A DNA stretch of 64,000 nucleotides, taken from contig NC_016631.1 in assembly GCF_000178955.2 (NCBI RefSeq), positions 930,001-994,000 of the forward strand, read 5' to 3'. Below the pieces are notes generated by a model. It was not told the DNA's origin. It was given only the letters and a program-made list of their open reading frames with translations, and ran no database searches. Positions 8,061-16,205 of this stretch are shown here, one piece after another; the first letter of the stretch is position 1, and every line of letters begins with the position of its first letter. Origin of the DNA: Granulicella mallensis MP5ACTX8. GTDB taxonomy: Bacteria > Acidobacteriota > Terriglobia > Terriglobales > Acidobacteriaceae. Both the position numbers and the translations under genes were made by a program.

Positions 8061-9224
8061 TTATATCCACTGCACAAACATGGGAGTGTCTGCGGCGAAG
8101 GTCTTGGGGGTCTCGCTGAGGCGTCCGGTTTTTGCGTCGTGTGCGAACACGGTCACGCTTCCGGGGGCAGTCTGGTTGCAGCTGACGAGCCATTTGCGGG
8201 TCGGGTCGAAGGCGATGATGCGGGGAATCTTGCCACCGCAGCTCAGCCGCTGTTGTTCGGTCAGCAGTCCTGAGGTTGCATCCACGCGGTAGACGATGAT
8301 CTCGTCCACTCCGCGGGAGCAGGTGTAGACGAAACGGCCATCGTCGCCGACGATAATCTCGCAGCCGGAGTTGCCGGCGAGAGAGGTTCCAGGCGTGAGC
8401 GTGAAGACTGTGCTGCCTTCGCGCAGCTTCATCGATGCCGTATGTTTGTGCGCGCTCCAGTCGTAGAGGTCGATGGTCGCGTCGAGTTCGTGGACGCAGT
8501 AGACCCACTTTCCATTCGGGTGGAAGGCCACGTGCCGCGGTCCGGAGCCGACGCGTGCCTGCACCCGTGTCGGCACGCCCAGCGGAGCTTTCTTGCCCGG
8601 CGAGATGGGGAAGACTTCAATCGCGTCTTCCCCGAGATTGCATACCAGCAGGAACTTGTTGTCGGGCGAGACGGTGGTGCAATGCAGATGGGCGGCTTCC
8701 TGCCGGTCCGTTACGGGGCCGAGTACGCCGCAGGAGGGGTTGTTGCGGCAGTCGAGTCCGCCTGCGTCGCTGATCTCTCCTGCGGAGCCCAGCGTGTAGG
8801 CCGACATGCTTCCGCCGCCGTAGTTCGCGACGAAGGCGGTCTTGCCGGTGTGGTCTACCGATACGTAGCAGGGACCGTTGCCATGGGAGCTTACCCGTTG
8901 TACGAGTTCCACGGTTCCCTGGGCTGCGTTGACGCGAAAGCTGGAGAGGCTGCCATCGCCTTTGGCTGCTTCGTTCGCGGCATAGAGCAGGGGCCGCTTC
9001 GGATGCATCGCCAGGAAGGTGGGGCGTTCAGTTGCGACCGCGAGTTCTATGGCGCCAAGTTCGCCGGTGGCTGCATTCCAGGGCGCGCGGTAGATCCCTT
9101 TTCCGTCGCCGGTTCCGAGGAGGACCCAGCGGGGTTCGGTTGACGATTGCGCAAAGCTCCGCAACGCGAAGGGAAGGGCGGCGGAGGCGACGAGGAACTG
9201 GCGGCGTGTGGATTTGGTGAGCAT
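8061..9224 (-). CDS. Tat-exported seven-bladed beta-propeller lactonase (6-phosphogluconolactonase YbhE/Pgl family)
   Basis: 387 residues. The leader carries a twin-arginine motif, TRRQFLVAS, then a hydrophobic stretch ending RSFAQS, so the folded protein is exported by Tat. The rest is a beta-propeller of the lactonase family: repeated blades with words such as DGRFVYTCSRG, GKWVYCVHEL and NKFLLVCNLG. The cytoplasmic YbhE enzymes open 6-phosphogluconolactone; a periplasmic Tat form more likely acts on unphosphorylated sugar lactones or has another role. GGAGGAG nine bases before ATG supports the start. Confidence 0.85.
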   Translation of the reverse strand: MLTKSTRRQFLVASAALPFALRSFAQSSTEPRWVLLGTGDGKGIYRAPWNAATGELGAIELAVATERPTFLAMHPKRPLLYAANEAAKGDGSLSSFRVNAAQGTVELVQRVSSHGNGPCYVSVDHTGKTAFVANYGGGSMSAYTLGSAGEISDAGGLDCRNNPSCGVLGPVTDRQEAAHLHCTTVSPDNKFLLVCNLGEDAIEVFPISPGKKAPLGVPTRVQARVGSGPRHVAFHPNGKWVYCVHELDATIDLYDWSAHKHTASMKLREGSTVFTLTPGTSLAGNSGCEIIVGDDGRFVYTCSRGVDEIIVYRVDATSGLLTEQQRLSCGGKIPRIIAFDPTRKWLVSCNQTAPGSVTVFAHDAKTGRLSETPKTFAADTPMFVQWI

Positions 9225-9276
9225 GGGCAGCAGCTCCTCCGCGATGGAATGGCAGTGCGAATAGAAGAAGCTACAG

Positions 9277-9723
9277 CTAGATTGTCTCGGCCACGGTGTG
9301 CGGTTCGCCGGGGAGTTTGAAGTCGAGTTCGGACGGATGCGTGTCCTGGTTGATGACAGGCAGGCTGGGCAGGTTGTCGGTGCGGCCGGCCTCTTTCACC
9401 ACGGCTGCGGCGTGGTCCAGGACCTCGTCCACCGTCATGGTGTACATCTCGCGGCCGTTGTCGTAGCCGCTTTCGATGGCGTGCTTGAGATAGCGTCCGG
9501 CGATCTGCGCGGCAAGGTAGTCAGTGATGACCTTGCCGTTGCGGCGCTTCTGTTCGACCCATGCCATGTTGGGCATGGCGACCCAGAGGGGACGGCCATT
9601 CACGGCGAAGCGAATGTCGGTTGCGTCAGCATGGCGCGTCGCGATGGCGACGACGGTGCCCTTCCAGACACAGTGCTGAGGTTCTCCAGTCCAACGGTCG
9701 GTTGCTACGAAGTCTTCATACAT
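9277..9723 (-). CDS. Conserved-looking protein of unknown function
   Basis: 148 residues, no signal peptide or membrane span. The N-terminal half reads like a small beta-barrel (CVWKGTVVAIATRHADATDIRFAVNGRPLWVAMP), the C-terminal half is helical (TDYLAAQIAGRYLKHAIESG). I recognise no family. It lies 52 bases upstream of the lactonase gene on the same strand and could share its promoter. Good codon pattern and clean ends support a real gene. Confidence 0.6.
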   Translation of the reverse strand: MYEDFVATDRWTGEPQHCVWKGTVVAIATRHADATDIRFAVNGRPLWVAMPNMAWVEQKRRNGKVITDYLAAQIAGRYLKHAIESGYDNGREMYTMTVDEVLDHAAAVVKEAGRTDNLPSLPVINQDTHPSELDFKLPGEPHTVAETI

Positions 9724-9933
9724 GGCCTTCTCAGGTTAGAGCATTTCTCCTGTTCCTGTAACCCGGATAAATTTCGGAGTTCGTTTTTCAGAAGAAATGG
9801 CAGTTTTTAGCGCGCAACGGCGGGGGAAACGGTCGAGTTGGTGGGGTGCGGACCGGGACGCGGTAGCGGCAATGACACTTGGAGAAGAGCCGACCGACGT
9901 TTATCCTAAGTGGCTAAAGGAGACGAACCCCCC

Positions 9934-11094
9934 TTGCGTCGATTCCCGGTCCTCTTTTCTGCTGCAATCCTCGGTTTATCCGGCCTGATCCAGGCCCAGG
10001 CCCAGACCCCCGCACCTAAGCCCACCCCCGATGTGTTGGTCTTCTCCAATGGCGACCAGCTGACAGGTAAGCTTGAACGCGTTGCCGGCGGCAATGCCGT
10101 CTTCAAAAGCGATATGGCTGGGGAGCTCACGATCTCCCTTGACAAGGTGAAGGAGCTGCGGTCCGGCGCGAAGTTCGCCCTGCTTCGCAAAGGCGTTCCG
10201 GTTACGAAGGCAGACGCCCCGACCGGAACCGTGGATATGGCGGGCGGCAATGTGGTGCTGACAAATCCCGGACATGAGCCCGATACCGTTGCGACCAAGG
10301 ATGTCAATTACCTGATCGACAAGGACTCTTTCGACAGACAGATTGCGCGCAAGACGAAGTTCCTGCAAGGCTGGAATGGCACCGTCACCGGCGGCGCCAC
10401 GGTGGTGCGCGCTACAGACAACGGGACCACGTTTACGGCGGCCGTCAACCTCATTCGGGCGACCCCCGTGGTGCCTTACCTTCCGCCGGATACGCGTACG
10501 ACCGTTAACGTTGCGGAGAGCTACGGCAAGCTGACTACGCCGGTGATTCCGCCGACCGATCCACCCACGCCAGCTTCGGTCGCCAAGACGAGCATCTTCC
10601 ATACCGATGCCGAACACGACAAGTATTTCAGCCCACGTTTCTATGCTTTGGCCGATCTCTCTTTCGATCACAACTTCTCGCAGGGCCTGCAGTTCCAGCA
10701 GGTCTACGGTGGCGGTGTCGGCTGGACAGCCATCCAGAAACCCAAGCAGCAGCTTGATCTCAAGGTCGATCTGCACTACGAGACGCAGCAGTTCATTCAG
10801 CAAGTGGGCGTTCCCAACGTTCCCAATGTGAACCTCATCGGTTCGACCTTTGCGGAGACGTATCACTACAACCTTCCGCACGGCATCCTCTTTACCGAGA
10901 CCGGCGATGTCCTGCCGGGTTGGAATGACATGTCGGCGTACTCGGCGAATGGGACCGCGACGCTGGCTCTGCCGGTCTACAAGCGTCTGAGCGCCTCGTT
11001 CTCGACCACCGACAACTTCATCAATAACCCCCCGCCGTTCAATAAAAAGAACTCTTACCAGTTCGTCACCGGCGTCACGTACACCCTGCACTAG
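9934..11094 (+). CDS. DUF481 family exported protein (putative outer-membrane beta-barrel)
   Basis: 386 residues. TTG 9934 is chosen because AAAGGAG lies 11 bases before it and it gives a clean signal peptide (MRRFPVLFSAAILGL..., cleaved near QAQAQ); the in-frame GTG at 9910 adds only eight polar residues. After the leader is an SH3-like N-terminal part (FSNGDQLTGKLERVAGGNAV) common in DUF481/YdiY proteins, then a domain of alternating strands with many aromatic residues and a final strand ending SYQFVTGVTYTLH, which fits a beta-barrel ending in the outer membrane. Function of the family is not known. A hairpin follows at 11123-11158. Confidence 0.8.
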   Translation: MRRFPVLFSAAILGLSGLIQAQAQTPAPKPTPDVLVFSNGDQLTGKLERVAGGNAVFKSDMAGELTISLDKVKELRSGAKFALLRKGVPVTKADAPTGTVDMAGGNVVLTNPGHEPDTVATKDVNYLIDKDSFDRQIARKTKFLQGWNGTVTGGATVVRATDNGTTFTAAVNLIRATPVVPYLPPDTRTTVNVAESYGKLTTPVIPPTDPPTPASVAKTSIFHTDAEHDKYFSPRFYALADLSFDHNFSQGLQFQQVYGGGVGWTAIQKPKQQLDLKVDLHYETQQFIQQVGVPNVPNVNLIGSTFAETYHYNLPHGILFTETGDVLPGWNDMSAYSANGTATLALPVYKRLSASFSTTDNFINNPPPFNKKNSYQFVTGVTYTLH

Positions 11095-11122
11095 AGGCTG
11101 CTGCAATACTCGCAAGGAATGG

Positions 11123-11158
11123 CGGAAGGGCGTGGCTGAGGCCATGCCCTTCCGTTTT
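11123..11158 (+). terminator. Rho-independent terminator after the DUF481 gene
   Basis: Stem 11123-11136 with 11141-11154 (CGGAAGGGCGTGGC against GCCATGCCCTTCCG, one G-U pair), loop TGAG, then TTTT. Confidence 0.8.
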
Positions 11159-11230
11159 AGAGAAAAGGTGCAGAGGCTTCCGAGCGAGAGGGAGTATTGA
11201 AAGTACGATCCACAGAGCCATGGTGATATC

Positions 11231-11327
11231 GATAGATCGCGCTTACAGCGCTCTGCATCCTATGGCACTTTTACCCAGGGCTATGCCCTGGGCTGTTATG
11301 GGGTCGCCACTCCGGGGCTTGGAGGAG
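11231..11327. repeat. Intergenic repeat, family B, copy 3
   Basis: Contains CTTACAGCGCTCTGCA, TACCCAGGGCTATGCCCTGG and GGGTCGCCACTCCGGGGC. It is closest to copy B4 at 15048, with which it shares the opening TACAGCGCTCTGCA. It lies in the 407-base gap before the beta-barrel gene; the rest of that gap shows nothing clear apart from the terminator at its start. Confidence 0.65.
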
Positions 11328-11501
11328 TCGCCTGTTTTCACTGAACTACCCTCCATTTGGGGCTTTCATGCCTTTGTGCTCCAAGGGATTCCCTACGTGA
11401 ACCAATCCTGCGAATGGACGCCCTCTCTGCCCTCCAGAGATGTTCTAATGAAGGGATGCGGGCTTTCCTAGCCTGTGAGTGTTTCCAGGAGTTTGAGATC
11501 G

Positions 11502-12248
11502 ATGTGTGATGTGCGGAAGTCTGTAGTGCGTTTGATGGTGATGGGGTTGGCAGCCGGGTTGTTCTCCGGAGTTTTGACTACGGCGAATGCCCAAACGAAT
11601 AAGCAACAGCAGCAACGTCACGCTCGCCGCGAGACGAATGCCAGCCGTCAGGCCCGCATCCAGCGCACCATCGATTACACGTACTCGCATCGCTGGGAGG
11701 TCTTCGGTGGCGGCGGCTACCTGCGCTTCAGCAGCGGCGACCTGACCAAGAAGCTCAACGAAGTAAGCTGGGCAACGGCGGCCAACTACTATCTGAACCC
11801 CAAGTTCGCTATCGTGGGCGACGCCCGCGGCTCCTTCGGCAATGCGAAACCGCTCGATTTCAACAACAATATCAATCTCGCAGTTCACAATCCTCAGATC
11901 AACGAGTACACCTTCATGGGAGGCGGAAGCTACCGCTTCTATGCCCAGGAGAAGTACGCTCTTAGCGTGGAGGGACTCGGCGGCGTGGGCTGGGGTATCT
12001 TCGGCGGTGGTGCCAAGGGCTTCACCGGTCCCCAGGTCGGCTTCTGGCAGGACGGATTCAAGCCTGCTTTCTCGATCGGCCTCAATGCGGATTACAACGT
12101 CTATCCGAATATTGCTGTCCGTGTGACGCCTACCTATGTTCTGACTGACTTTTCTTCTCTGGACGTAACAACCAATAAGAGTTCTGGCAAAATCCAGAAC
12201 AATTTCGGGTTCAATGCCGGAGTTGTTTATCGCTTTGGACGCCGGTAG
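11502..12248 (+). CDS. Outer-membrane beta-barrel protein (OmpA/OmpX-like barrel)
   Basis: 248 residues. A signal peptide (MCDVRKSVVRLMVMGLAAGL..., cleaved near TANAQ) is followed by a basic glutamine/arginine-rich linker and then a barrel of about eight strands with alternating aromatic residues, e.g. WEVFGGGGYLRFSSGDL, YTFMGGGSYRFYAQ, and a last strand ending GFNAGVVYRFGRR. The closing aromatic pattern fits insertion in the outer membrane. ATG 11502 is preferred over GTG 11475 because GGAG lies 11 bases upstream of it. Ligand or partner unknown. Confidence 0.75.
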   Translation: MCDVRKSVVRLMVMGLAAGLFSGVLTTANAQTNKQQQQRHARRETNASRQARIQRTIDYTYSHRWEVFGGGGYLRFSSGDLTKKLNEVSWATAANYYLNPKFAIVGDARGSFGNAKPLDFNNNINLAVHNPQINEYTFMGGGSYRFYAQEKYALSVEGLGGVGWGIFGGGAKGFTGPQVGFWQDGFKPAFSIGLNADYNVYPNIAVRVTPTYVLTDFSSLDVTTNKSSGKIQNNFGFNAGVVYRFGRR

Positions 12249-12298
12249 GGAAACCGGCGAATTTCGGTTCTGGTAAGTTCGCAGCGTAAAATAGATTT

Positions 12299-12559
12299 AT
12301 GTCTAAAGGCTGGGAATCGAAGAGTGTCGAAGAACAGCAGGCGGAGGCTGTGATGCCCAAGGCCGCCCGCCCAGAGGATGACCCTGCGGTCAAGGCTGCC
12401 GAAGCGGATCGCAAGCGCCGTATCCAGGCCCTGGAGATGACGCGCGAGCGGGTTCTTTCGGAGCGCACATCGAGCCCGCATCGTCGCAGTGCGTTGGAGC
12501 TTGCACTGGCGACGATCGAGCGCGAGTTGGAGCAGTTGGGCTGGTCGATTAAGCTTTAG
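12299..12559 (+). CDS. Small charged helical protein of unknown function
   Basis: 86 residues, no signal peptide or membrane span, very rich in Glu, Arg and Ala; probably one or two long helices (AEADRKRRIQALEMTRERVL, LELALATIERELEQLGW). It starts 50 bases after the barrel gene on the same strand. The clean start and the conserved-looking ending suggest a genuine small gene; I recognise no family. Confidence 0.55.
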   Translation: MSKGWESKSVEEQQAEAVMPKAARPEDDPAVKAAEADRKRRIQALEMTRERVLSERTSSPHRRSALELALATIERELEQLGWSIKL

Positions 12560-12600
12560 GGTGTGGCTTCAGTTTTTTGTTTTACGTCTGCCCGCAGAAG

Positions 12601-12820
12601 CGTCACCCTGAGCGAAGCGTCCCGGTCCTTGGGGACGCGGAGTCGAAGCACCCCGAAGCTTGCAGCCCTGCCCATGTCCTTCGCACCTTTTCTACCTCAA
12701 GCGCCTGAGCCTGGATTTTCGTGCTGGAAACGATCCCAGCATCATGGGGAGATGAAGTCCCTCGGGGTCCTTCGACTGCGCACCTCGCAAAAAGCGCGAG
12801 GCGCTTCGCTCAGGATGACG
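12601..12820. repeat. Family C intergenic element, copy 1 (220 bp)
   Basis: Outer arms read CGTCACCCTGAGCGAAGCGT at the left and GCGCTTCGCTCAGGATGACG at the right, followed inwards by GAAGCACCCCGAAG / CTCGGGGTCCTTCGACTGCG. The centre carries CTACCTCAAGCGCCTGAGCC and CGTGCTGGAAA. Two other copies of the same length are at 20036-20255 and 31077-31296. Confidence 0.85.
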
Positions 12821-12842
12821 ATTCTGTGGGAAATATGTGATT

Positions 12843-13015
12843 CGTAGGTGCCGGGCAAGATTCTTGCATACGGTAGAGTTTGGGCTCGCTCCGGAAGCAT
12901 TCCCTCGGCGGCTAAAGCCACTGCATGCAGCGACTTCTAGCGGCGGGGCTGAAGCCCGCCCTTTCAAAGCCCCCCGTTTCAAAACCCTACCGTTTCAAAA
13001 CCCTGCCCCTTTCAA
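12843..13015. repeat. Family A half element with short tandem tail
   Basis: 12843-12970 matches the right half of the complete family A copy at 43542-43843 (reverse complement): GTAGGTGCC, GCTCGCTCCGGAAGCATTCC, GGCTAAAGCCACTGCAT and GGCGGGGCTGAAGCCCGCCC. The left half is missing. 12971-13015 then has three diverged tandem units of the type CCGTTTCAAAACCCTAC. Confidence 0.7.
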
Positions 13016-13027
13016 AGCACGGCTGGC

Positions 13028-13804
13028 TTAGCTCTTCCGTGTGAGAACGAATGGGTTGGCCTGGGAGACGCATGTCAGCACAACCGTCTGGATACCTACA
13101 TGGGCTGGCCGGGTTGCGGCCCACGCGATCGCGTCGGCGATGTCTTCCGGCTGGAGCGGATCGATGTTCTGATAGGTCTTTGCCGCCCGCTCTTCATCTC
13201 CGCGGAAACGCACCTTGCTGAAGTCCGTCTCCACCATGCCAGGATCGATGGACGTCACGCGTACCGGCGTTCCGTTCAGGTCGAGGCGCAGGCCATCGCT
13301 GATGAAGCGTTCCGCGGCTTTCGTCGCGCAGTACACGCCGCCGTTAGGATAGGCCATATGCCCGGCGATCGACCCGAGGTTGATGACGTGTCCGCTGCCG
13401 CGCTGGACCATGCCGGGAACGACGATGCGGGTCACGTAGAGCAGCCCCTTGACGTTGGTGTCGATCATCTCCTCCCAGTTCTGAATGTCGTCCTCGTAGA
13501 GCTTGTTCAGCCCACGGCTGAGGCCGGCGTTGTTGACCAGGATGTCGATCTCGCTCCAGGAATCGGGCAGGGTCTGGAAGGCCATCTCCACGGCGTTGCG
13601 GCTCTGGACGTCGAGCTCAAAGCTGAAGACAGAGGCCGCGCCCGCCGCGAGTAGGCTGGGTTCCATCGTGTGCAGCAGGTCGCGCCGGCGAGCGCAGAGC
13701 AGAAGCCGCGCTCCAAGTTTTGCAAACTCCATGGCCGTTGCCGCGCCGATACCGGCGCTTGCGCCAGTGATCAGGACTACCTTGTTTTTTAGCGAAATGC
13801 CCAA
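13028..13804 (-). CDS. Short-chain dehydrogenase/reductase (YdfG-like)
   Basis: 258 residues, classical SDR. Cofactor loop TGASAGIG at about residues 14-21, NNAGLSRG near 92-99, and the catalytic Tyr-x-x-x-Lys in YCATKAAE with a serine in INLGSIAG. The sequence PGMVETDFSKVRF resembles YdfG-type NADP-dependent 3-hydroxy acid dehydrogenases, which act on serine or 3-hydroxy acids; the substrate here is inferred only. The start is TTG: GGGAGG stands five bases before it and no ATG is available in the right place. It stands alone. Confidence 0.88.
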   Translation of the reverse strand: MGISLKNKVVLITGASAGIGAATAMEFAKLGARLLLCARRRDLLHTMEPSLLAAGAASVFSFELDVQSRNAVEMAFQTLPDSWSEIDILVNNAGLSRGLNKLYEDDIQNWEEMIDTNVKGLLYVTRIVVPGMVQRGSGHVINLGSIAGHMAYPNGGVYCATKAAERFISDGLRLDLNGTPVRVTSIDPGMVETDFSKVRFRGDEERAAKTYQNIDPLQPEDIADAIAWAATRPAHVGIQTVVLTCVSQANPFVLTRKS

Positions 13805-14059
13805 ACGAACCTCCCAGGCTTGTTCATCGGATGGATGCAGACCGAAGGATTCGCGGTCTGTGTGTCTTTATTAGTTTGTACGATTTTGCGGATATTTACT
13901 TCGTGCTCCGTGGTCTGTTGCTGCTCCTTAAAGATGACCTGGTGGTCAGCCCATTAGAAATGTCAGTATAAGTGCTTCTTGTTATGAGTAGCAGCGGACT
14001 ATGGAAGGGGGAGACTGGACAATTTCGTTGTCCGGTCTTCAGCGTTTCCTGCCGGACCG

Positions 14060-14806
14060 TCATTTCGGGGATACGTCCGATGAAGCATTGGAGCTGTTGG
14101 GAGGGATAGTTTCGTTGCTGACTGGGATGTTGTATGCCGCGTAGAGCATCTGTTTATATACCTCTATGGGGGGAAGCATTGAATCAGTGCGTCGTGCGTC
14201 CAGCGTTGCAGGCTGTTCTACCGCATACATCGCTATATGCCCAGGAGTGAACTTAAACTGAGTTCCATACATTTGCAGCTTGCCGGATGCGACAAGTTCC
14301 TTATCGATCAGTAGCGCCAGCTGTGAGTTGTCGATCTTGCTCGCAGAGGCAAGTTTTTCGAGTGAGGGGAGCATCTGAAGTTGCCATGCGCGATCTTCTG
14401 AGTGGGTCAGAATTAGCATGGCTGCATGCGAAGCATCGAAGCCTACAAGATGAATGGTAGGCCAACCGGCGCGGGCGACAATCTCCTTCAGCTCAGATGT
14501 CAGCTTTACATCGGTAGCATGAAGTTGTGTCACATCGGGTTGTTTGCCCGCGACTTTTGCTGCCTGGACGACTTCCGTCCGGATTTTTTGATCGGCGTCC
14601 CCCATGTCCAGCAATTGAGCACGCAGAGAAGAATCTATACCAGGACCATTGAGATCGATGAGTTGTTGGTGACGATGGCCGATAGCATCCATCCAGGCGG
14701 ATGTTTCAACTTCCTGGCTACTGCTTGTGGGCGTTGGCGCAGTGGCTTGAGCGTGGCCGACGTTTGTGATCGAGGTGAATAGCAAAAGCAGGCAGACTAC
14801 CTTCAT
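14060..14806 (-). CDS. Exported protein, probably DUF6624 family
   Basis: 248 residues. Signal peptide about 1-20 (VCLLLLFTSITNVGHAQ). The mature part has the order typical of DUF6624: an N-terminal helical part with DADQKIRTEV, then GWPTIHLVGFDASHAAMLI, a helix, and ALLIDKELVASGKLQMYGTQ. The last 35 residues are polar and low-complexity. Biological role of the family is unknown. AAAGGA eight bases before ATG supports the start. Alone between two gaps; 13805-14059 holds nothing I can name. Confidence 0.65.
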   Translation of the reverse strand: MKVVCLLLLFTSITNVGHAQATAPTPTSSSQEVETSAWMDAIGHRHQQLIDLNGPGIDSSLRAQLLDMGDADQKIRTEVVQAAKVAGKQPDVTQLHATDVKLTSELKEIVARAGWPTIHLVGFDASHAAMLILTHSEDRAWQLQMLPSLEKLASASKIDNSQLALLIDKELVASGKLQMYGTQFKFTPGHIAMYAVEQPATLDARRTDSMLPPIEVYKQMLYAAYNIPVSNETIPPNSSNASSDVSPK

Positions 14807-14882
14807 GATGTGATCCTTTTCTCTTCTAGACGATTACACGTAATGCATGGAAGTAGCTCTAATCTCTGGAGATCCACGATTG

Positions 14883-15038
14883 TCATTTAGGTTGAAGTCC
14901 AATAGCAATCAACAGAAGGATGAAGCCCAGTGTACATAGCACAGGAGCCCACGCTGCGGGGCGGGCGAGGTTCTGCGTGTATCCGTACCAACCCGGTTTA
15001 GCACCAGAATGGCTGAGTCCTTCGAGTTGTAATGCCAA
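14883..15038 (-). CDS. Possible small membrane protein or gene remnant
   Basis: A frame of 51 residues from TTG 15038, reading MALQLEGLSHSGAKPGW, then YGYTQNLARPAAW and a membrane-like tail APVLCTLGFILLLIAIGL before the stop. The tail looks like a real C-terminal anchor. However, a family B repeat begins within ten bases of the possible start, the ribosome site (AGGAG 17 bases upstream) is badly placed, and the protein could be the surviving end of a longer gene. Confidence 0.35.
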   Translation of the reverse strand: MALQLEGLSHSGAKPGWYGYTQNLARPAAWAPVLCTLGFILLLIAIGLQPK

Positions 15039-15047
15039 AGTTCAGCA

Positions 15048-15136
15048 GATCGCTCCTACAGCGCTCTGCAGCCTATAGCACTCACGACCCAGGGCTTTGC
15101 ACCCCAGTCCGGTATGGGGCGCCCCTTAGGGGCTGG
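15048..15136. repeat. Intergenic repeat, family B, copy 4
   Basis: Opens with CTACAGCGCTCTGCA as in copy B3 and continues with ACCCAGGGCTTTGCACCCC and GGCGCCCCTTAGGGGCTGG. It separates the small open frame at 14883-15038 from the NTF2-like gene. The remaining part of 14807-15139 shows nothing else. Confidence 0.6.
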
Positions 15137-15139
15137 AGT

Positions 15140-15625
15140 TTATTTTGCGCTCCCGTGGTCGTAGCTGATGACACGCGTTATCTGCCATACCCCGTCTTTG
15201 AGGCGCCAAAGATGAATGAACTTGGCCTCTCCGACGACATCACGGTCCTGGACGCCGATGTGGTGGAAGCGATGAACTCCAATTTCGACGGCTCCGTAGC
15301 CTTGAATCGGATAGACCTCAAGCGAGCCGGGTACCAGCTCCCGTTGGATCTTGCCACAGAGATTGTTCTTGATGCCGTCGACGACTGTCTTGCGTCCGTA
15401 CTGCGGATCGTTCTTGTCGTGATAAAACTCCAGGTTTTCGGCAAATTTGCTTTCTACCGTGGGGAGATCGCAGGCGTTTACGGCGTTAAACAACACACTG
15501 TCTTGCGCGGAGATTGTCTGGAATAGCGTCTGGCCTGATTCTGGCGTTGATTGAGCAAAGCTGCGGGTGAACGGCATGATGCAGAGAATGAGAGCCAGAC
15601 CGCGCAGGACGATGGGTGTGTTCAT
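15140..15625 (-). CDS. Exported NTF2-like/SnoaL-type protein (DUF4440-like)
   Basis: 161 residues. Signal peptide about 1-24 (LALILCIMPFTRSFAQ). The mature protein has the cone-shaped NTF2-like pattern: an N-terminal helix (QDSVLFNAVNACDLPTVESK), AENLEFYHDKN, and the closing strands FIHLWRLKDGVWQITRVIS. Such exported proteins bind small molecules or act as unknown enzymes; no catalytic residues can be assigned. AAAGAGG eight bases before ATG. Confidence 0.75.
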   Translation of the reverse strand: MNTPIVLRGLALILCIMPFTRSFAQSTPESGQTLFQTISAQDSVLFNAVNACDLPTVESKFAENLEFYHDKNDPQYGRKTVVDGIKNNLCGKIQRELVPGSLEVYPIQGYGAVEIGVHRFHHIGVQDRDVVGEAKFIHLWRLKDGVWQITRVISYDHGSAK

Positions 15626-15758
15626 GAGGAATGCCTCTTTGAGATCGAGATGAGTGCAGTACGTGGGCAGAGGGAGGCAGGTTCCATGGGGAAGAGGGCA
15701 ACGTAGGTGTGCTGCTCTTTGCGTCTTAGGCGGAGCCGGGTTTGAAGGGGGAAGTCTT

Positions 15759-16048
15759 GATCTTTAGGGCCAAGGGCCCGTTTCATCCCAGCCTGGGGTG
15801 GAGCGCAGCAGCGAGCGGTTTTTGCTCGCTGCAAGCGTAGCCCCAGGTACAGGATCAACTCGAAAGCAGAGGGCTGTAAGCCCGACTCATCTTCCATGCA
15901 GGGCACGATAAATCGGGCTTACAGCCCTCTGCTTTCTTCTCCTGCACTAACCTGGGGCGTCGCTCCCGGAGCTACCACGCTGTCGCGTGTTGACCCGGGT
16001 TCGCTTTGCCCCAGGCTGGGATGAAACGGGCCGTTGGCCCTAAAGATC
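15759..16048. repeat. Nested inverted-repeat element, family F
   Basis: Outer arms 15759-15798 and 16009-16048 are reverse complements with one mismatch over 40 bases (GATCTTTAGGGCC outside, CCAGGCTGGGATG inside). Inside is a second, perfect 24-bp inverted repeat, 15862-15885 with 15913-15936 (CAGAGGGCTGTAAGCCCGA). It makes up most of the 580-base gap between the NTF2-like and OmpA-like genes. No coding frame in it looks real. Confidence 0.85.
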
Positions 16049-16150
16049 AAATGAAGCCTTTTTTCGCAGCCTGTGAAGGCGTGCTCTTGCAGCCTGTGAA
16101 GGGCATGCTCTTAACGAAACAGAGTTATTTCAGCCAACTGCTGCTTAACG

Positions 16151-16184
16151 CACGAAGGCCGCGATCTGAATCGCGGCTTTCGTG
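16151..16184. terminator. Hairpin downstream of the OmpA-family gene
   Basis: Stem 16151-16165 with 16170-16184 (CACGAAGGCCGCGAT, one G-U pair), loop CTGA. It lies 22 bases beyond the stop codon of the minus-strand OmpA-family gene. There is no U run, so the terminator reading is likely but not certain. Confidence 0.55.
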
Positions 16185-16205
16185 GTGCTTCAAGCGGTGG
16201 TTCGC

